DNA of 54,109 nucleotides from CAYNFH01 sp964396385. GTDB lineage: Bacteria; Armatimonadota; Chthonomonadetes; Chthonomonadales; CAJBBX01. Numbering within the stretch: position 1 is the first letter of the stretch; the number at the start of each line of letters is the position of its first letter. The DNA lies in NCBI GenBank assembly GCA_964396385.1, contig CAYNFH010000015.1, positions 1 through 54,109 of the forward strand, read 5' to 3'. Shown in pieces: positions 18,102 through 26,015 of this stretch. The translations under genes and the position numbers were made by a program. The notes beneath the pieces were generated by a model. That model did not search any database and was not told the DNA's origin. It saw nothing but the letters and a program-made list of their open reading frames with translations.

Positions 18102-19102
18102 AGCCCCGCCGATGCGTCGGGGCCGCGGCGATCCTCTTCGCCGCGGCCCTCTGCCCTGCTAACGCCCCTAGCGCTGCTCGTGTGGCCCCGGCACCTCTGA
18201 AAGAGGTGGCAGACCTGCCCCTGCCCGGCAGTCCCACTCGATTCGACTACCAGAGCTTCGATTCGAAGACCGGCCGTCTGTACATGTCCCACATGGGTGA
18301 CGGCCATCTGGTTGTCTTCGACGTGCGGAAGAACCGTGTGATCGCCAATCTGCCGGGATTCCCCACGGTGACGGGAGTGCTGTTCGCACCGGAAGTGAAC
18401 CGGGTGTACGCCTCCGCGGCCGGCGCGCACGAGCTGATCGTAGTAGACGCAGGCACTTTGAAGACGGTTGCCCGCGTAGGCGGTATCCGCTTCCCGGATG
18501 GGATTGCCTTTGATCCCCGGTCGCGGCGCGTATTCGTTTCCGATGAATCCGGCGGAGCGGACTTCGTCATCGACGCCTCTACCAACCGGCGGGTAACCCG
18601 GATCGACCTTGGCGGAGAAGCCGGCAACACGCAGTTCGATGCCGTGGGTGGTCGCATCTATGTAGCCGTGCAGACGCGCAACGAGATGGCCGCTATCGAC
18701 CCGAAGGCGGCCCGCATCGTCGCCCGCTACCCGCTGCCGGGCAGCGAGGGACCGCACGGATTCTATATCGATGCCCCTCGCCGGCTCATGTTCGTCTCCT
18801 GCGAAGGGAACTCCAAGCTGCTGGTCGTCAACATGCACTCCATGAGGGTGACCGCCACCTTTGACGTGGGCGAAGGTCCCGACGTGCTGGCATTCGATCC
18901 CGGACTCCGCCGGCTGTACGTCTCTTCCGAATCCGGAGTGGTCACTGTGTTTGATGAGAGCGGAAACAGTCTCGTCAAGCGCGGGGAGATCACTGCGCCT
19001 AATGCGCACACCGTGTCTGTGGACCCGGCCACTCATCGGGTGTTCCTGCCTCTGAAGAACCTGCATGGCCGGCCGGTACTCCGGATCATGGCGCCGGCAT
19101 GA
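18098..19102 (+). CDS. Secreted YVTN/NHL-type beta-propeller protein
   Basis: A 334-residue protein overlapping the DUF1259 stop by 4 nt. The signal peptide is AAAILFAAALCPANAPSAAR. About six to seven 40-residue blades follow, with D-x-x-x-G-R-L-Y and V-V-D-x-x-T-x-x-V patterns (GRLYMSHMGDGHLVVFDV, NRVYASAAGAHELIVVDAG, HRVFLPLKNLHG). Such YncE-like propellers are usually periplasmic binding or scaffold proteins. A second member lies at 21483-22472 in the same run, so the two may be an operon-internal duplication. Confidence 0.87.
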   Translation: MKPRRCVGAAAILFAAALCPANAPSAARVAPAPLKEVADLPLPGSPTRFDYQSFDSKTGRLYMSHMGDGHLVVFDVRKNRVIANLPGFPTVTGVLFAPEVNRVYASAAGAHELIVVDAGTLKTVARVGGIRFPDGIAFDPRSRRVFVSDESGGADFVIDASTNRRVTRIDLGGEAGNTQFDAVGGRIYVAVQTRNEMAAIDPKAARIVARYPLPGSEGPHGFYIDAPRRLMFVSCEGNSKLLVVNMHSMRVTATFDVGEGPDVLAFDPGLRRLYVSSESGVVTVFDESGNSLVKRGEITAPNAHTVSVDPATHRVFLPLKNLHGRPVLRIMAPA

Positions 19103-19137
19103 CCGGGTGGCTGGATGGGTAAGTGGAGGAAAGAACA

Positions 19138-20139
19138 ATGCATACCGTCAGGGAGCACAATCGACCGTGCGGAACCTGCATGGCGGTCCGGTCAGCCTGG
19201 ACCGTTCTTGGCTTTGCCGCCTTGGGCCTTGCCTTCTGCAGTTTCGTTTCAGCAGCGATAGCCACACGTGTCAACCGGAAGATGGCCGGGCTTACGGCGC
19301 CGGCGGTCAAGGCGAGCTCTGTTGGTGGCGGCGCGCCCGTGCAGACCGATTCGGCACGCGGAAAGGTGCTGCTCGTAAACTTCTTTGCCTCGTGGTGCCC
19401 GCCGTGCAACAAGGAGATGGACAACCTGCAGAGGCTCCGGGCCTCAGTATCCGCCGACAAGCTGATGATAGTCGGCATCGCCATGGACCCGGTGGTGACG
19501 CCAGAGACGGTCGGCAAGGTGAAGTCGGTCGTTCAACGGCACCGGCTAACCTATCCGGTCGTGCTTGCCACGAAGGAGTTGGTTAAGAGCTTCCAGTGTC
19601 CAGGTTTTCCGGATACGTACGTGATCGATCCGAAGGGACGATTTGTGGAGGCGTTGGAGGGATACCATCCCCCGGAGAAGCTCACGGCAGAGGTGCGCGC
19701 CCTGTTGCCTGCCGGCACCAAGCTCCCGCCGACAGGACGAGCAGGCAGTGCATCCGGAGCGGAGGGCCAGCCTGTAGTCATCCTGCCCAGCACGCCGCCT
19801 TCCGGGTCCGCGTCTTCCTTTCAACAGGCCATCTGGCCGATCCTCCACAAGAGCTGCGCCCTAGGCGGCTGCCACACGGGAGCAACACCGGCGGCGGGCC
19901 TCGCGATGGAGGACGCCAGCTCCACCTATAAGGCCCTCGTGAATGCGCCGTCCACCCTCAAGCCAACTTTAATGCGCGTCAAACCCGGTAAGCCGGACGA
20001 GAGCGTACTCTGGCTGAAAGTGACCGGCAGGCACAAGCAGGCCGGCATATTCGGCACGCAGATGCCGCCCACCGGGCTGCTGGATGCGGACGATCAGAAG
20101 GCCATCGAGCGCTGGATTCGCGACGGCGCGCCTGGGTGA
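19138..20139 (+). CDS. TlpA-type thioredoxin fused to a cytochrome-like domain
   Basis: A 333-residue membrane-anchored protein; ATG 19138 has GGAGGA 6 nt upstream. One N-terminal helix (about 20-48) is followed by a TlpA/ResA thioredoxin fold (about 55-195) with active site FFASWCPPCNKEM. A linker leads to a C-terminal c-type-cytochrome-like module (about 225-333). Its heme motif is SCALGGCHTG, C-x4-C-H rather than C-x2-C-H, with distal MPPTG. The planctomycete-type cytochrome modules found in secreted proteins look similar. The thioredoxin part would reduce disulfides or support heme maturation outside the membrane. Its stop overlaps the MFS start by 4 nt (GTGA). Confidence 0.85.
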   Translation: MHTVREHNRPCGTCMAVRSAWTVLGFAALGLAFCSFVSAAIATRVNRKMAGLTAPAVKASSVGGGAPVQTDSARGKVLLVNFFASWCPPCNKEMDNLQRLRASVSADKLMIVGIAMDPVVTPETVGKVKSVVQRHRLTYPVVLATKELVKSFQCPGFPDTYVIDPKGRFVEALEGYHPPEKLTAEVRALLPAGTKLPPTGRAGSASGAEGQPVVILPSTPPSGSASSFQQAIWPILHKSCALGGCHTGATPAAGLAMEDASSTYKALVNAPSTLKPTLMRVKPGKPDESVLWLKVTGRHKQAGIFGTQMPPTGLLDADDQKAIERWIRDGAPG

Positions 20140-21353
20140 GGCGAAGCCGGGCGAGGGCCGTTCGCGAGTACCTGGGACTGAACCGAAACGTGGGGGTACT
20201 GGCCGCCTCCCTCTTCGGGTTAGGACTGGGCGAGGAGCTCTGGCGGCGGTATATACCCAGGTATCTGCGCGCGCTGGGCGCCAGCAGCGTGGTCGTGGGG
20301 CTGTTCGCCTCCTATGAGGACCTCCTCGACGGGCTCTACCAGTATCCGGGCGGATGGGTAAACGACCGGTTCGGCCGCAAGCAGGCGCTGATGCTCTTTA
20401 CCGGCGGGGCGATAGCCGGGTATGCGGTCTACGCGCTGGCGTTTCACTGGGCGGTTCTGTTTGCGGGCGTCACGCTGGTGATGGCCTGGAAGTCCGGAGC
20501 GTTCCCAACCACCTTTGCCATCGTCGGCGATTCGCTGCCCCAGGGCAAGCGGGCCATCGCCTTCAGCGTGCAGTCCATCCTGGTGCGGCTGCCGCGCGTG
20601 ATTGGTGCGCCAGTCGGCGGGCTGCTCATTGCCTGGCTGGGCACGCGGGCCGGGATCCGCGTCGCGCTGGGGGCAACGATTCTGCTGGCGTTGGGAGTGC
20701 TCGTCACCCAGCAGAGAGGCTATCAGGAGAAGCCGAACGCGGCGCAGGAGTATGCGCGCCAGCCCGTGCGGCAGACGTTCCGGGATATGCCCGCTGCGCT
20801 CAAGAGCCTCCTCTGGAGCGACGTCCTGGCGAGGCTCTGCGAGTCCATCTCGCAGGCGTTCATCGTGCTCTACGTGATGGAAGTACTGCGGTTCTCAGCG
20901 CCGGCATACGGGGCGCTCTATGCCATCCAGATGGCGACGGCCATCACGCTCTACCTGCCTGCCGGCAAAATCGCCGACCGGACCGGTCGAAGGCTGCTGG
21001 TGGCGCTGACCTTCATGTTCTTCGCGCTGCACCCGCTGGCTGTTCGGATCGCACACTCATTTGTGGCCCTGGTGGGAGCCTTCGTCGTAGGCGGACTGCG
21101 GGAGATTGGCGAGCCCGCCCGCAAATCGGTGATCGTAGATCACCTGGACGCATCACAGCGGGGACGGGCGGTCGGGGTCTACTACACCATCCGGAATCTG
21201 CTGGTGGTGCCCGGCGGCGCCATTGGCGGGCTTCTCTGGCGCATCAAGCCGGCCATCACGCTGGAGACGGCCTTCGCCATCGGCGCTGTTGGCACACTGA
21301 CGTACCTGGCCACGTCCAGGAGAGGAGAACGGTATGAAATGGATCACGCGTGA
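20136..21353 (+). CDS. MFS transporter
   Basis: A 405-residue transporter with about 12 membrane helices and the MFS loop 2-3 motif GGWVNDRFGRKQALML; the half-repeat motif is GKIADRTGRRLLVAL. The GTG start overlaps the preceding stop. The substrate is unknown. The next, overlapping reading frame is the beginning of a ChrB-like chromate-resistance protein, and MFS genes do accompany ChrB in some bacteria. An oxyanion or metal-stress exporter is therefore a reasonable guess. Confidence 0.88.
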   Translation: MRRSRARAVREYLGLNRNVGVLAASLFGLGLGEELWRRYIPRYLRALGASSVVVGLFASYEDLLDGLYQYPGGWVNDRFGRKQALMLFTGGAIAGYAVYALAFHWAVLFAGVTLVMAWKSGAFPTTFAIVGDSLPQGKRAIAFSVQSILVRLPRVIGAPVGGLLIAWLGTRAGIRVALGATILLALGVLVTQQRGYQEKPNAAQEYARQPVRQTFRDMPAALKSLLWSDVLARLCESISQAFIVLYVMEVLRFSAPAYGALYAIQMATAITLYLPAGKIADRTGRRLLVALTFMFFALHPLAVRIAHSFVALVGAFVVGGLREIGEPARKSVIVDHLDASQRGRAVGVYYTIRNLLVVPGGAIGGLLWRIKPAITLETAFAIGAVGTLTYLATSRRGERYEMDHA

Positions 21354-21465
21354 GAACGCGAATGTGGACCGGATCGCCTGCCCCGGGCTCATCAAGCGGT
21401 TCGTGGACCCGGAGGCGGAGTTCCTCGCCTGGTGTCAGAAGAAGGCGCAAGGAGTTCCAGGCTGA
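21334..21465 (+). pseudogene. chrB: ChrB-like chromate-resistance protein, N-terminal fragment
   Basis: A 43-residue frame starting with ATG inside the MFS 3' end (20-nt overlap) after a strong AGGAGAGGAG site. Its first ~30 residues (MKWITRENANVDRIACPGLI, then KRFVDPEAEFL) match the start of the ChrB C-terminal-type domain, which normally continues for over 100 residues with a CPWLI motif. Here the Trp is Gly, and after EFL the sequence becomes unrelated and stops. The rest of the gene is absent from the window, so this looks like a deletion remnant. It could still be translated as a short peptide. Confidence 0.65.
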
Positions 21466-21482
21466 AAGGAACATTGAAACCC

Positions 21483-22472
21483 ATGCTGTGCTGGATACCT
21501 ATCCTCATTGCTCTGTTGGCGGACGGTGGCGCCAGCAAGGCGCAGACGGCGCCGCCGGTCAAGCGCGTCCAGTTCATTCCACTGCCGGGAGTGGAGGGCC
21601 GCATCGACCACCTGGCGGCAGATCCCGCCGGTAAGCGCCTGTTCGTGGCCGCGCTGGGCAACAATACGCTGGAGGTTGTAGACCTGGCAGCCGGCAAGCG
21701 CGTCCAGTCTCTCGGCGGCCTCCATGAGCCGCAGGGCATCCGCTACGTCGCCTCGCTGCATCGCCTCTTTGTGGCAAACGGGCAAAGCGGCGACTGCGTG
21801 GTATTCGACGCAGACACGTACCGGGAGCTGCGGCGCATCGAACTGGGAGACGACGCGGATAATGTGCGCTACGATGCGGCGGCGGGGCGGATCTACGTGG
21901 GCTACGGCAGTGGCGCCATCGCGGTCCTGGTTGCGAAGGGGTATGGGCGCGCCGGGACCTTTCCACTGCCCCGGCATCCGGAAAGCTTCCAGCTTGAGGA
22001 GCGCGGCTCTCGCCTCTACGTGAATGTGCCAGGAGCCGGCCAGATCGCCATCATTGACCGTACGACCGGAACAACGGTGGCAACCTGGCCGGTCTCCGAG
22101 GCACGCGCCAATTTCCCCATGGCCCTGGACGAAGGCAACCATCGGCTGTTTGTGGGGTGCCGTAATCCCGCGCAGCTACTCGTCTTCGATACGGATACAG
22201 GAAAGGTCACCGCCTCGCTTCCTATCGTCGGAGATACCGACGACCTGTACTATGATGCGGCCCACAAGCGGCTTTACATCTCCGGGGGCGAAGGCTACCT
22301 CGATGTGATCGGACAGGAGGGACCCGACCGCTACTGCCAGATTCTGCGCGTCGAGACGGCTGCTGGGGCGCGCACCTCCATCTTCGTGCCGGAGCTGTCG
22401 CGACTGTACGTGGCTGTCCCGCACCGTGGCGCGCAAGGCGCCGGACTCCTGGTATTTGCTGTCTCTCCCTGA
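21483..22472 (+). CDS. Secreted YVTN-type beta-propeller protein (second copy)
   Basis: A 329-residue protein with signal peptide MLCWIPILIALLADGGASKA. Propeller blades of about 40 residues follow (GKRLFVAALGNNTLEVVDLA, HRLFVANGQSGDCVVFDADT, GRIYVGYGSGAIAVL, HKRLYISGGEGYLDVI). Starts upstream of ATG 21483 are possible because AAGGA lies 12 nt before it. It is related in fold to 18098-19102 but distinct in sequence. It follows the truncated chrB fragment directly. Likely a periplasmic or extracellular scaffold; the ligand is unknown. Confidence 0.82.
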   Translation: MLCWIPILIALLADGGASKAQTAPPVKRVQFIPLPGVEGRIDHLAADPAGKRLFVAALGNNTLEVVDLAAGKRVQSLGGLHEPQGIRYVASLHRLFVANGQSGDCVVFDADTYRELRRIELGDDADNVRYDAAAGRIYVGYGSGAIAVLVAKGYGRAGTFPLPRHPESFQLEERGSRLYVNVPGAGQIAIIDRTTGTTVATWPVSEARANFPMALDEGNHRLFVGCRNPAQLLVFDTDTGKVTASLPIVGDTDDLYYDAAHKRLYISGGEGYLDVIGQEGPDRYCQILRVETAAGARTSIFVPELSRLYVAVPHRGAQGAGLLVFAVSP

Positions 22473-22524
22473 ACGGTAAGCTGCGCGCCGCGAGATGACC
22501 GCAGCCGTGAGTCTTTGCGCCGGC

Positions 22525-22534
22525 NNNNNNNNNN
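22525..22534. other. Assembly gap (10 N)
   Basis: Ten undetermined bases. The run of exactly ten suggests a scaffold join of unknown true size. It removes the start of the following gene, and gene order across it depends on the scaffolding. Confidence 0.98.
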
Positions 22535-23573
22535 CGAGACACGAAACCGAATCGCTCTCCTGTGGCGCTGCGACCGTGAAGCTCGCAGCACTGCCAACCT
22601 GGACGAGAACCGCCTTCGCGGCGTCGCTCAGGCGCTGCGAGCGGTCGGCCTGGCGCCGGAGCCCGCGGTCTATAACGACGACTTTGCGGACGAGGTGCGC
22701 GACCAGCTCCTCGGGGTCGATGGCGTGCTAGTCTGGGTGAACCCCATCGAGCAGGGCCGCGACAGGACCGTGCTCGACGCTCTGCTGCTGGACGTCGCAT
22801 CAGCGGGGGTGTTTGTCAGCGCTCACCCCGAAATCATCCGGAAGATGGGGACCAAGGAGGTCCTGTACCGCACCCGAGGTATGAGCTGGGGGACCGAGAC
22901 GTACCTGTACAGGACCATGGAGGAGTTGCGCGATGAGCTCCCTCTCCGCCTGCAGGAAGGCAGGGCCCGCGTTCTCAAGCAGCACCGGGGCAACGGCGGG
23001 AACGGCGTGTGGAAGGTAGAACCGCATCCGTCCGATGCCACTCTCGTGCGCGTCCGGCACGCCCTCCGTGGCAGCGTAGAGCAAGTGATGCCCCTGCGGG
23101 ACTTTCTTCGCCAACTCGAAGGCTACTTCGCGGGCGCCGGCCGCATAATCGATCAGCCCTACCAGGAGCGACTCACGGACGGAATGGTCCGCTGCTACCT
23201 GGTGGGGAACAGAGTGGCCGGGTTCGGCCATCAGGCCATCAATGCGCTGTTCCCCGCGCCGGGCGGCAGCGATCCCGCCGATGCCCCGCAGCCCGGCCCG
23301 CGGCTCTACTACCCTCCCACCAAACCGGAGTTCCAGGACATCAAAGCGAATATGGAAGAGGAGTGGCTGCCGGACCTCTGCCGAACGCTTGCTATAGAGC
23401 CGTCCTCGCTGCCGGTGATCTGGGACGCCGACCTCCTCTACGGCCCCAGGACGGCCTCCGGCGAGGACACGTACGTCCTTTGCGAGATAAACGTCAGCTC
23501 CGTCTACCCCTTCCCGGATGAGGCCCTCGGCCCGCTGGCCGTCGCTACCGCGCACCACATCTCCACCCGATAG
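22535..23573 (+). CDS. Cj0069-family ATP-grasp-like protein (start lost in gap)
   Basis: About 345 residues are visible from just after the gap; the initiator is missing. Recognisable blocks are RIALLWRCDREARSTANLDE, VDGVLVWVNPIEQGRDRTVL, FVSAHPEIIRKMGTKEVLYR, RVLKQHRGNGGNGVWKVE and VLCEINVSSVYPFPDEA. These match the Cj0069 family, which has an ATP-grasp-like fold. The K-Q-(H/N)-R-G-N-G-G segment is the nucleotide-binding loop region. Biochemical role is unknown; ATP-dependent ligation is inferred from the fold. It is co-directional with the operon before the gap, but linkage is not certain. Confidence 0.8.
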
Positions 23574-23637
23574 CACTTTCTCTTCCGCCTCCAGCACCAC
23601 TGGTTCTGAGGAAAGTGCGACTTCCGCTGCTTCGCGT

Positions 23638-24210
23638 CTAGAAGAGAGTTCCAGTCAGGGGATACACGTACAGCGGCACGGTCCCCGGCTGCAGGTACCG
23701 GACGGCAAAGTTGGTCTGCCCGACCTTCGCGGGCAGGAATGGAACGAGCTGGCCGGTCGACCCGCTGATGGAGAGGGAGCCCTGCTGGTGGACTACGGTT
23801 GTGTGGTAGATGTACATCTCCGTCTGGACCCAGCCCGAGATCATCTGAGACGTATTGAACAGGACCTCCACGTCGGTATCGTCGGGCAGGTTCAGATGAT
23901 TGAACTGGATGTTGACGCTCAGCGCGGTCGTGCTGGTGTAGGTGAACGTCGCGGTCCCCTGGGGCAGCACGCCGTTGAAGAGCGTGTTGCCGTTGGACAT
24001 ATTGATGGTGGTCGTCGTGACGGTCTGACTGCCGCCCCCGCCGCCACCACTCCCGCCACTGCCCCCACTGCCGCTGGTTCCCGTGTCCGTTCCGCCACCG
24101 CCTCCCCCGCCGCCGGAACCGCTCTGTGCGAGGACAGGGCAGCAGAGCAGCGCCACGGCCAGGATCACCAGCAGCCGTAGTGCCATACCAAAGCCGAATT
24201 TCGTCTTCAC
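23638..24210 (-). CDS. Secreted Gly/Ser-rich protein (paralogue of 6913-7389)
   Basis: A 190-residue protein. It has a signal peptide (LLVILAVALLCCPVLAQ), a 35-residue Gly/Ser/Thr linker, then a beta-rich domain with LFNGVLPQGTATFTYTS and NLPDDTDVEVLFNTSQM. The GTG-AAG start and GGAGGT site resemble those of its paralogue. An ECF-type motif lies about 80 nt upstream (24288-24314). It is convergent with the Cj0069-type gene. Function is unknown; the build suggests a surface or extracellular-matrix protein. Confidence 0.82.
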   Translation of the reverse strand: MKTKFGFGMALRLLVILAVALLCCPVLAQSGSGGGGGGGGTDTGTSGSGGSGGSGGGGGGSQTVTTTTINMSNGNTLFNGVLPQGTATFTYTSTTALSVNIQFNHLNLPDDTDVEVLFNTSQMISGWVQTEMYIYHTTVVHQQGSLSISGSTGQLVPFLPAKVGQTNFAVRYLQPGTVPLYVYPLTGTLF

Positions 24211-24287
24211 TGAGACCTCCTTCTGGATGCTTCGTACCGGCGAGGATCATCCCCACCGGGGCAGCGAAACACGGCAGCCAGTGTATA

Positions 24288-24314
24288 GAGGAGGCCTGAC
24301 CCGCGGCTGATACA
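24288..24314 (-). promoter_or_regulatory. ECF-type promoter motif, gene 23638-24210
   Basis: Minus strand: TGTATCA (24314-24308), 17 nt, CTC (24290-24288), then TATACAC. Its CCTCCTCTATAC block is identical to that before the anti-sigma gene (32688-32714), at the same distance from TGTATC. A T5 run lies 10 nt upstream of TGTATCA. Confidence 0.65.
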
Positions 24315-24392
24315 ACCGTGCGGACAAAAAGGGGCCTACCCGCGTAACTATCCTCCCGATCTACCGCGGCAAGGCCGGGGTGGCGGTGTAAA

Positions 24393-25013
24393 CTACTCTA
24401 TTCTGAGGCTGTTGCAGACGGCAGTATGCGTAGCCCAGAACGCCGCGCCGTCTATGCGGTCATACTGCACGTGGATGGCTCCGCTGTTGCGCGGGCAGTC
24501 CTGAGTCTTGTCCTCAATATAGCAGCCGCAGCTCGGCTCAAAGTGCGGCCGGAACAGCCACTTGATCTCCGCAGGTGTCGGCGGGGCGCATCCTGGCGGA
24601 TACAAAATGGGGCCAATGGGGACCGCTCCACCTACTTCCGGCTGCTTAATCAAATTCAGGTTGTAGTCCACGTGAACGGCGTCCCAAACGGAAGGCGGGG
24701 CAAACGGCCCCAGCCTGGCCCACCGGGGAAGCCAGGGGAGCAAAGGCTCCGGCCTCATCTGGATGAGCTGGAACGGTGCCATATACCTCAGCGTCGGCTT
24801 CCAGCCGCGGGGATACAGGATGCGCACGCGCGTGCCCACTCGGTCCAGCGGTGGACTGACATACCACACAAGCGAAGGCTGCCTGACCGACCGCACCCAC
24901 AAGCCGAACAGCGCGACGACCGCACATCCCGCTGTGAGTAACGGCAGGGCGCGGAACCTCTGGCGGCGGACCGGTCTAGGGTTGCCCTGATCGTCCATAT
25001 CTCGCCGGACCAT
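24393..25013 (-). CDS. Membrane-anchored protein ending CNSLRIE
   Basis: A 206-residue protein. A basic N-terminus is followed by one helix (LPLLTAGCAVVALFGLWV, about 23-40) and an exported domain of about 160 residues with six cysteines (CGCYIEDKTQDC). It ends in AVCNSLRIE. The preceding small gene ends in VICNSLRIE, so the C-terminus is shared. The start could be ATG 25013 or ATG 24998, with only weak ribosome sites. I recognise no family. The architecture (one N-terminal helix, exported C-terminal part) is compatible with a pseudopilin-like or membrane-tethered protein, but no prepilin cleavage motif is seen. Confidence 0.65.
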   Translation of the reverse strand: MVRRDMDDQGNPRPVRRQRFRALPLLTAGCAVVALFGLWVRSVRQPSLVWYVSPPLDRVGTRVRILYPRGWKPTLRYMAPFQLIQMRPEPLLPWLPRWARLGPFAPPSVWDAVHVDYNLNLIKQPEVGGAVPIGPILYPPGCAPPTPAEIKWLFRPHFEPSCGCYIEDKTQDCPRNSGAIHVQYDRIDGAAFWATHTAVCNSLRIE

Positions 25014-25022
25014 GGGAGGAGC

Positions 25023-25193
25023 CTACTCTATCCTTAAGCTGTTGCAGATGACGGAATGCGTGGTCCTGAAGAGTGGGTAACCGTCACAGGAGTAGTAGAG
25101 TCTCCACGATCCACCGCGCTGAGTGGTCCCGTCGCGCTGATCTACCAATACGTTTGCATGACCGCCGCCGCGCCTATCGGCATAGATGCTCAC
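25023..25193 (-). CDS. Small coupled gene ending CNSLRIE, or remnant of a longer gene
   Basis: A 56-residue frame that starts at GTG 25193, overlapping the stop of the upstream gene by 4 nt (GTGA). It ends SVICNSLRIE 9 nt before the next start. The shared end with 24393-25013 makes coding likely. The frame stays open upstream and contains LYPPGF (25230-25247), close to ILYPPGC in the neighbour. Therefore either this is an independent coupled small gene, or a longer homologue was cut by a frameshift within 25190-25453. I cannot decide between them. Confidence 0.45.
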   Translation of the reverse strand: MSIYADRRGGGHANVLVDQRDGTTQRGGSWRLYYSCDGYPLFRTTHSVICNSLRIE

Positions 25194-25453
25194 CGCTCCC
25201 GGCGAGCGCTCGATCTGCGACCGGACCGCAAACCCAGGAGGATAGAGACGCCTCCGGCCAGACCTAACGCCACTGAGACTGCGCGCAGGACGGCAGCCAG
25301 TCCATCCGTGGAGACTGGCACGTCAGGGCCGAGCCGTTGGCCCGTTGAGGGAGATAGAGTGATGACGGTAAACCCGAGATGCCCAGGGAAGAGGGTTCCC
25401 CCGAGCCAACCGATAAAGCCCAGGAGCAGCAGTACGACACCCAGAACCCTCAC
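25190..25453 (-). CDS. Small 2-TM protein
   Basis: An 87-residue protein from GTG 25453, which has an excellent GAGGAGG site. It has two helices (VLGVVLLLLGFIGWLGGTLF and AVLRAVSVALGLAGGVSILL) separated by a 30-residue loop and ends in a basic tail (RSGRRSSARRER). It lies 13 nt after the stop of 25467-25910 and overlaps the next small frame by 4 nt, so a minus-strand operon 25910 to 24393 is likely. No family recognised. Confidence 0.65.
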   Translation of the reverse strand: MRVLGVVLLLLGFIGWLGGTLFPGHLGFTVITLSPSTGQRLGPDVPVSTDGLAAVLRAVSVALGLAGGVSILLGLRSGRRSSARRER

Positions 25454-25466
25454 GCTTCCTCCTCAA

Positions 25467-25910
25467 TCACTTGCAACCGCCGTGGTTTCCGCCGCTTGGC
25501 CTGAGCAACTGTTGTTGGTCCATTGTCTCGGCACCTGCTGCCGGACGGAGCAGTGCATGTTCGGGTTCGGATTCGACATCCGCTGCGCGGAGAAGTCCTT
25601 TTTCCGGATCCTCTACGGCTGTAGTCCAGGCTTCGCGCAAGGTCCTGATCTCCTGAGTTAGGCGGGCTTTCTCCCGGGCACCGCGGTCCATCGCGAACAG
25701 AGCACCCCCCGCTATCATGGTCGCCGCGACCAAAAACCTGACCAGGAGCCAGACGTTGTGCTGCCCGTCCAGCCAGCGCAAGAGTGCTTCCGCTCCGAGA
25801 TATCCAGCCAGGGTCAAGAACAGCACGCTCGCTACGCAACCGACGACTGATGTGGACAGGTACCGTGCGAAGCTGAGCCATGGGTACGGCGGCTTTACGT
25901 GCTGGGTCAT
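25467..25910 (-). CDS. Small 2-TM protein with coiled-coil tail
   Basis: A 147-residue protein. Helices SVVGCVASVLFLTLAGYLG and VRFLVAATMIAGGALFAM form a hairpin. A charged helix (REKARLTQEIRTLREAWTTA) and a polar tail follow. The start is preceded by AGGAGG. The sequence before it (minus strand GGATAGAGTAGG then ATG) mirrors that before the 24393-25013 gene. It is the first gene of the small minus-strand operon. Function unknown. Confidence 0.65.
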   Translation of the reverse strand: MTQHVKPPYPWLSFARYLSTSVVGCVASVLFLTLAGYLGAEALLRWLDGQHNVWLLVRFLVAATMIAGGALFAMDRGAREKARLTQEIRTLREAWTTAVEDPEKGLLRAADVESEPEHALLRPAAGAETMDQQQLLRPSGGNHGGCK

Positions 25911-25974
25911 GCCCGCCTCCTACTCTATCCGCAGGCTTCGGCCCCGCCTTTGGCCATTCCTCCACCGGCCATGT

Positions 25975-26007
25975 GGCTCGGCGGCTCCCACCCGGAGCCG
26001 CCGAGCC
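25975..26007 (-). terminator. 14-bp hairpin 3' of the HAF/IPT pseudogene
   Basis: GGCTCGGCGGCTCC (25975-25988) and GGAGCCGCCGAGCC (25994-26007) pair perfectly around 5 nt. It lies directly after the ancestral stop at 26016-26018 on the minus strand. There is no clear T-run. Confidence 0.6.
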
Positions 26008-26015
26008 AACGATGC

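Noticed and set aside
20354..21337. 327-codon frame in the MFS gene
   Set aside because: It is frame-shifted inside a clear 12-helix transporter and has an Arg/Gly/Pro-rich composition typical of a shadow frame.
25920..26015. Third CNSLRIE-type gene end (GRSLRIE) upstream of 25910
   Set aside because: Only SLRIE matches. The preceding residues are unrelated, and the frame opens directly after the HAF/IPT stop, so I could not support a gene; it is mentioned only as a pattern.
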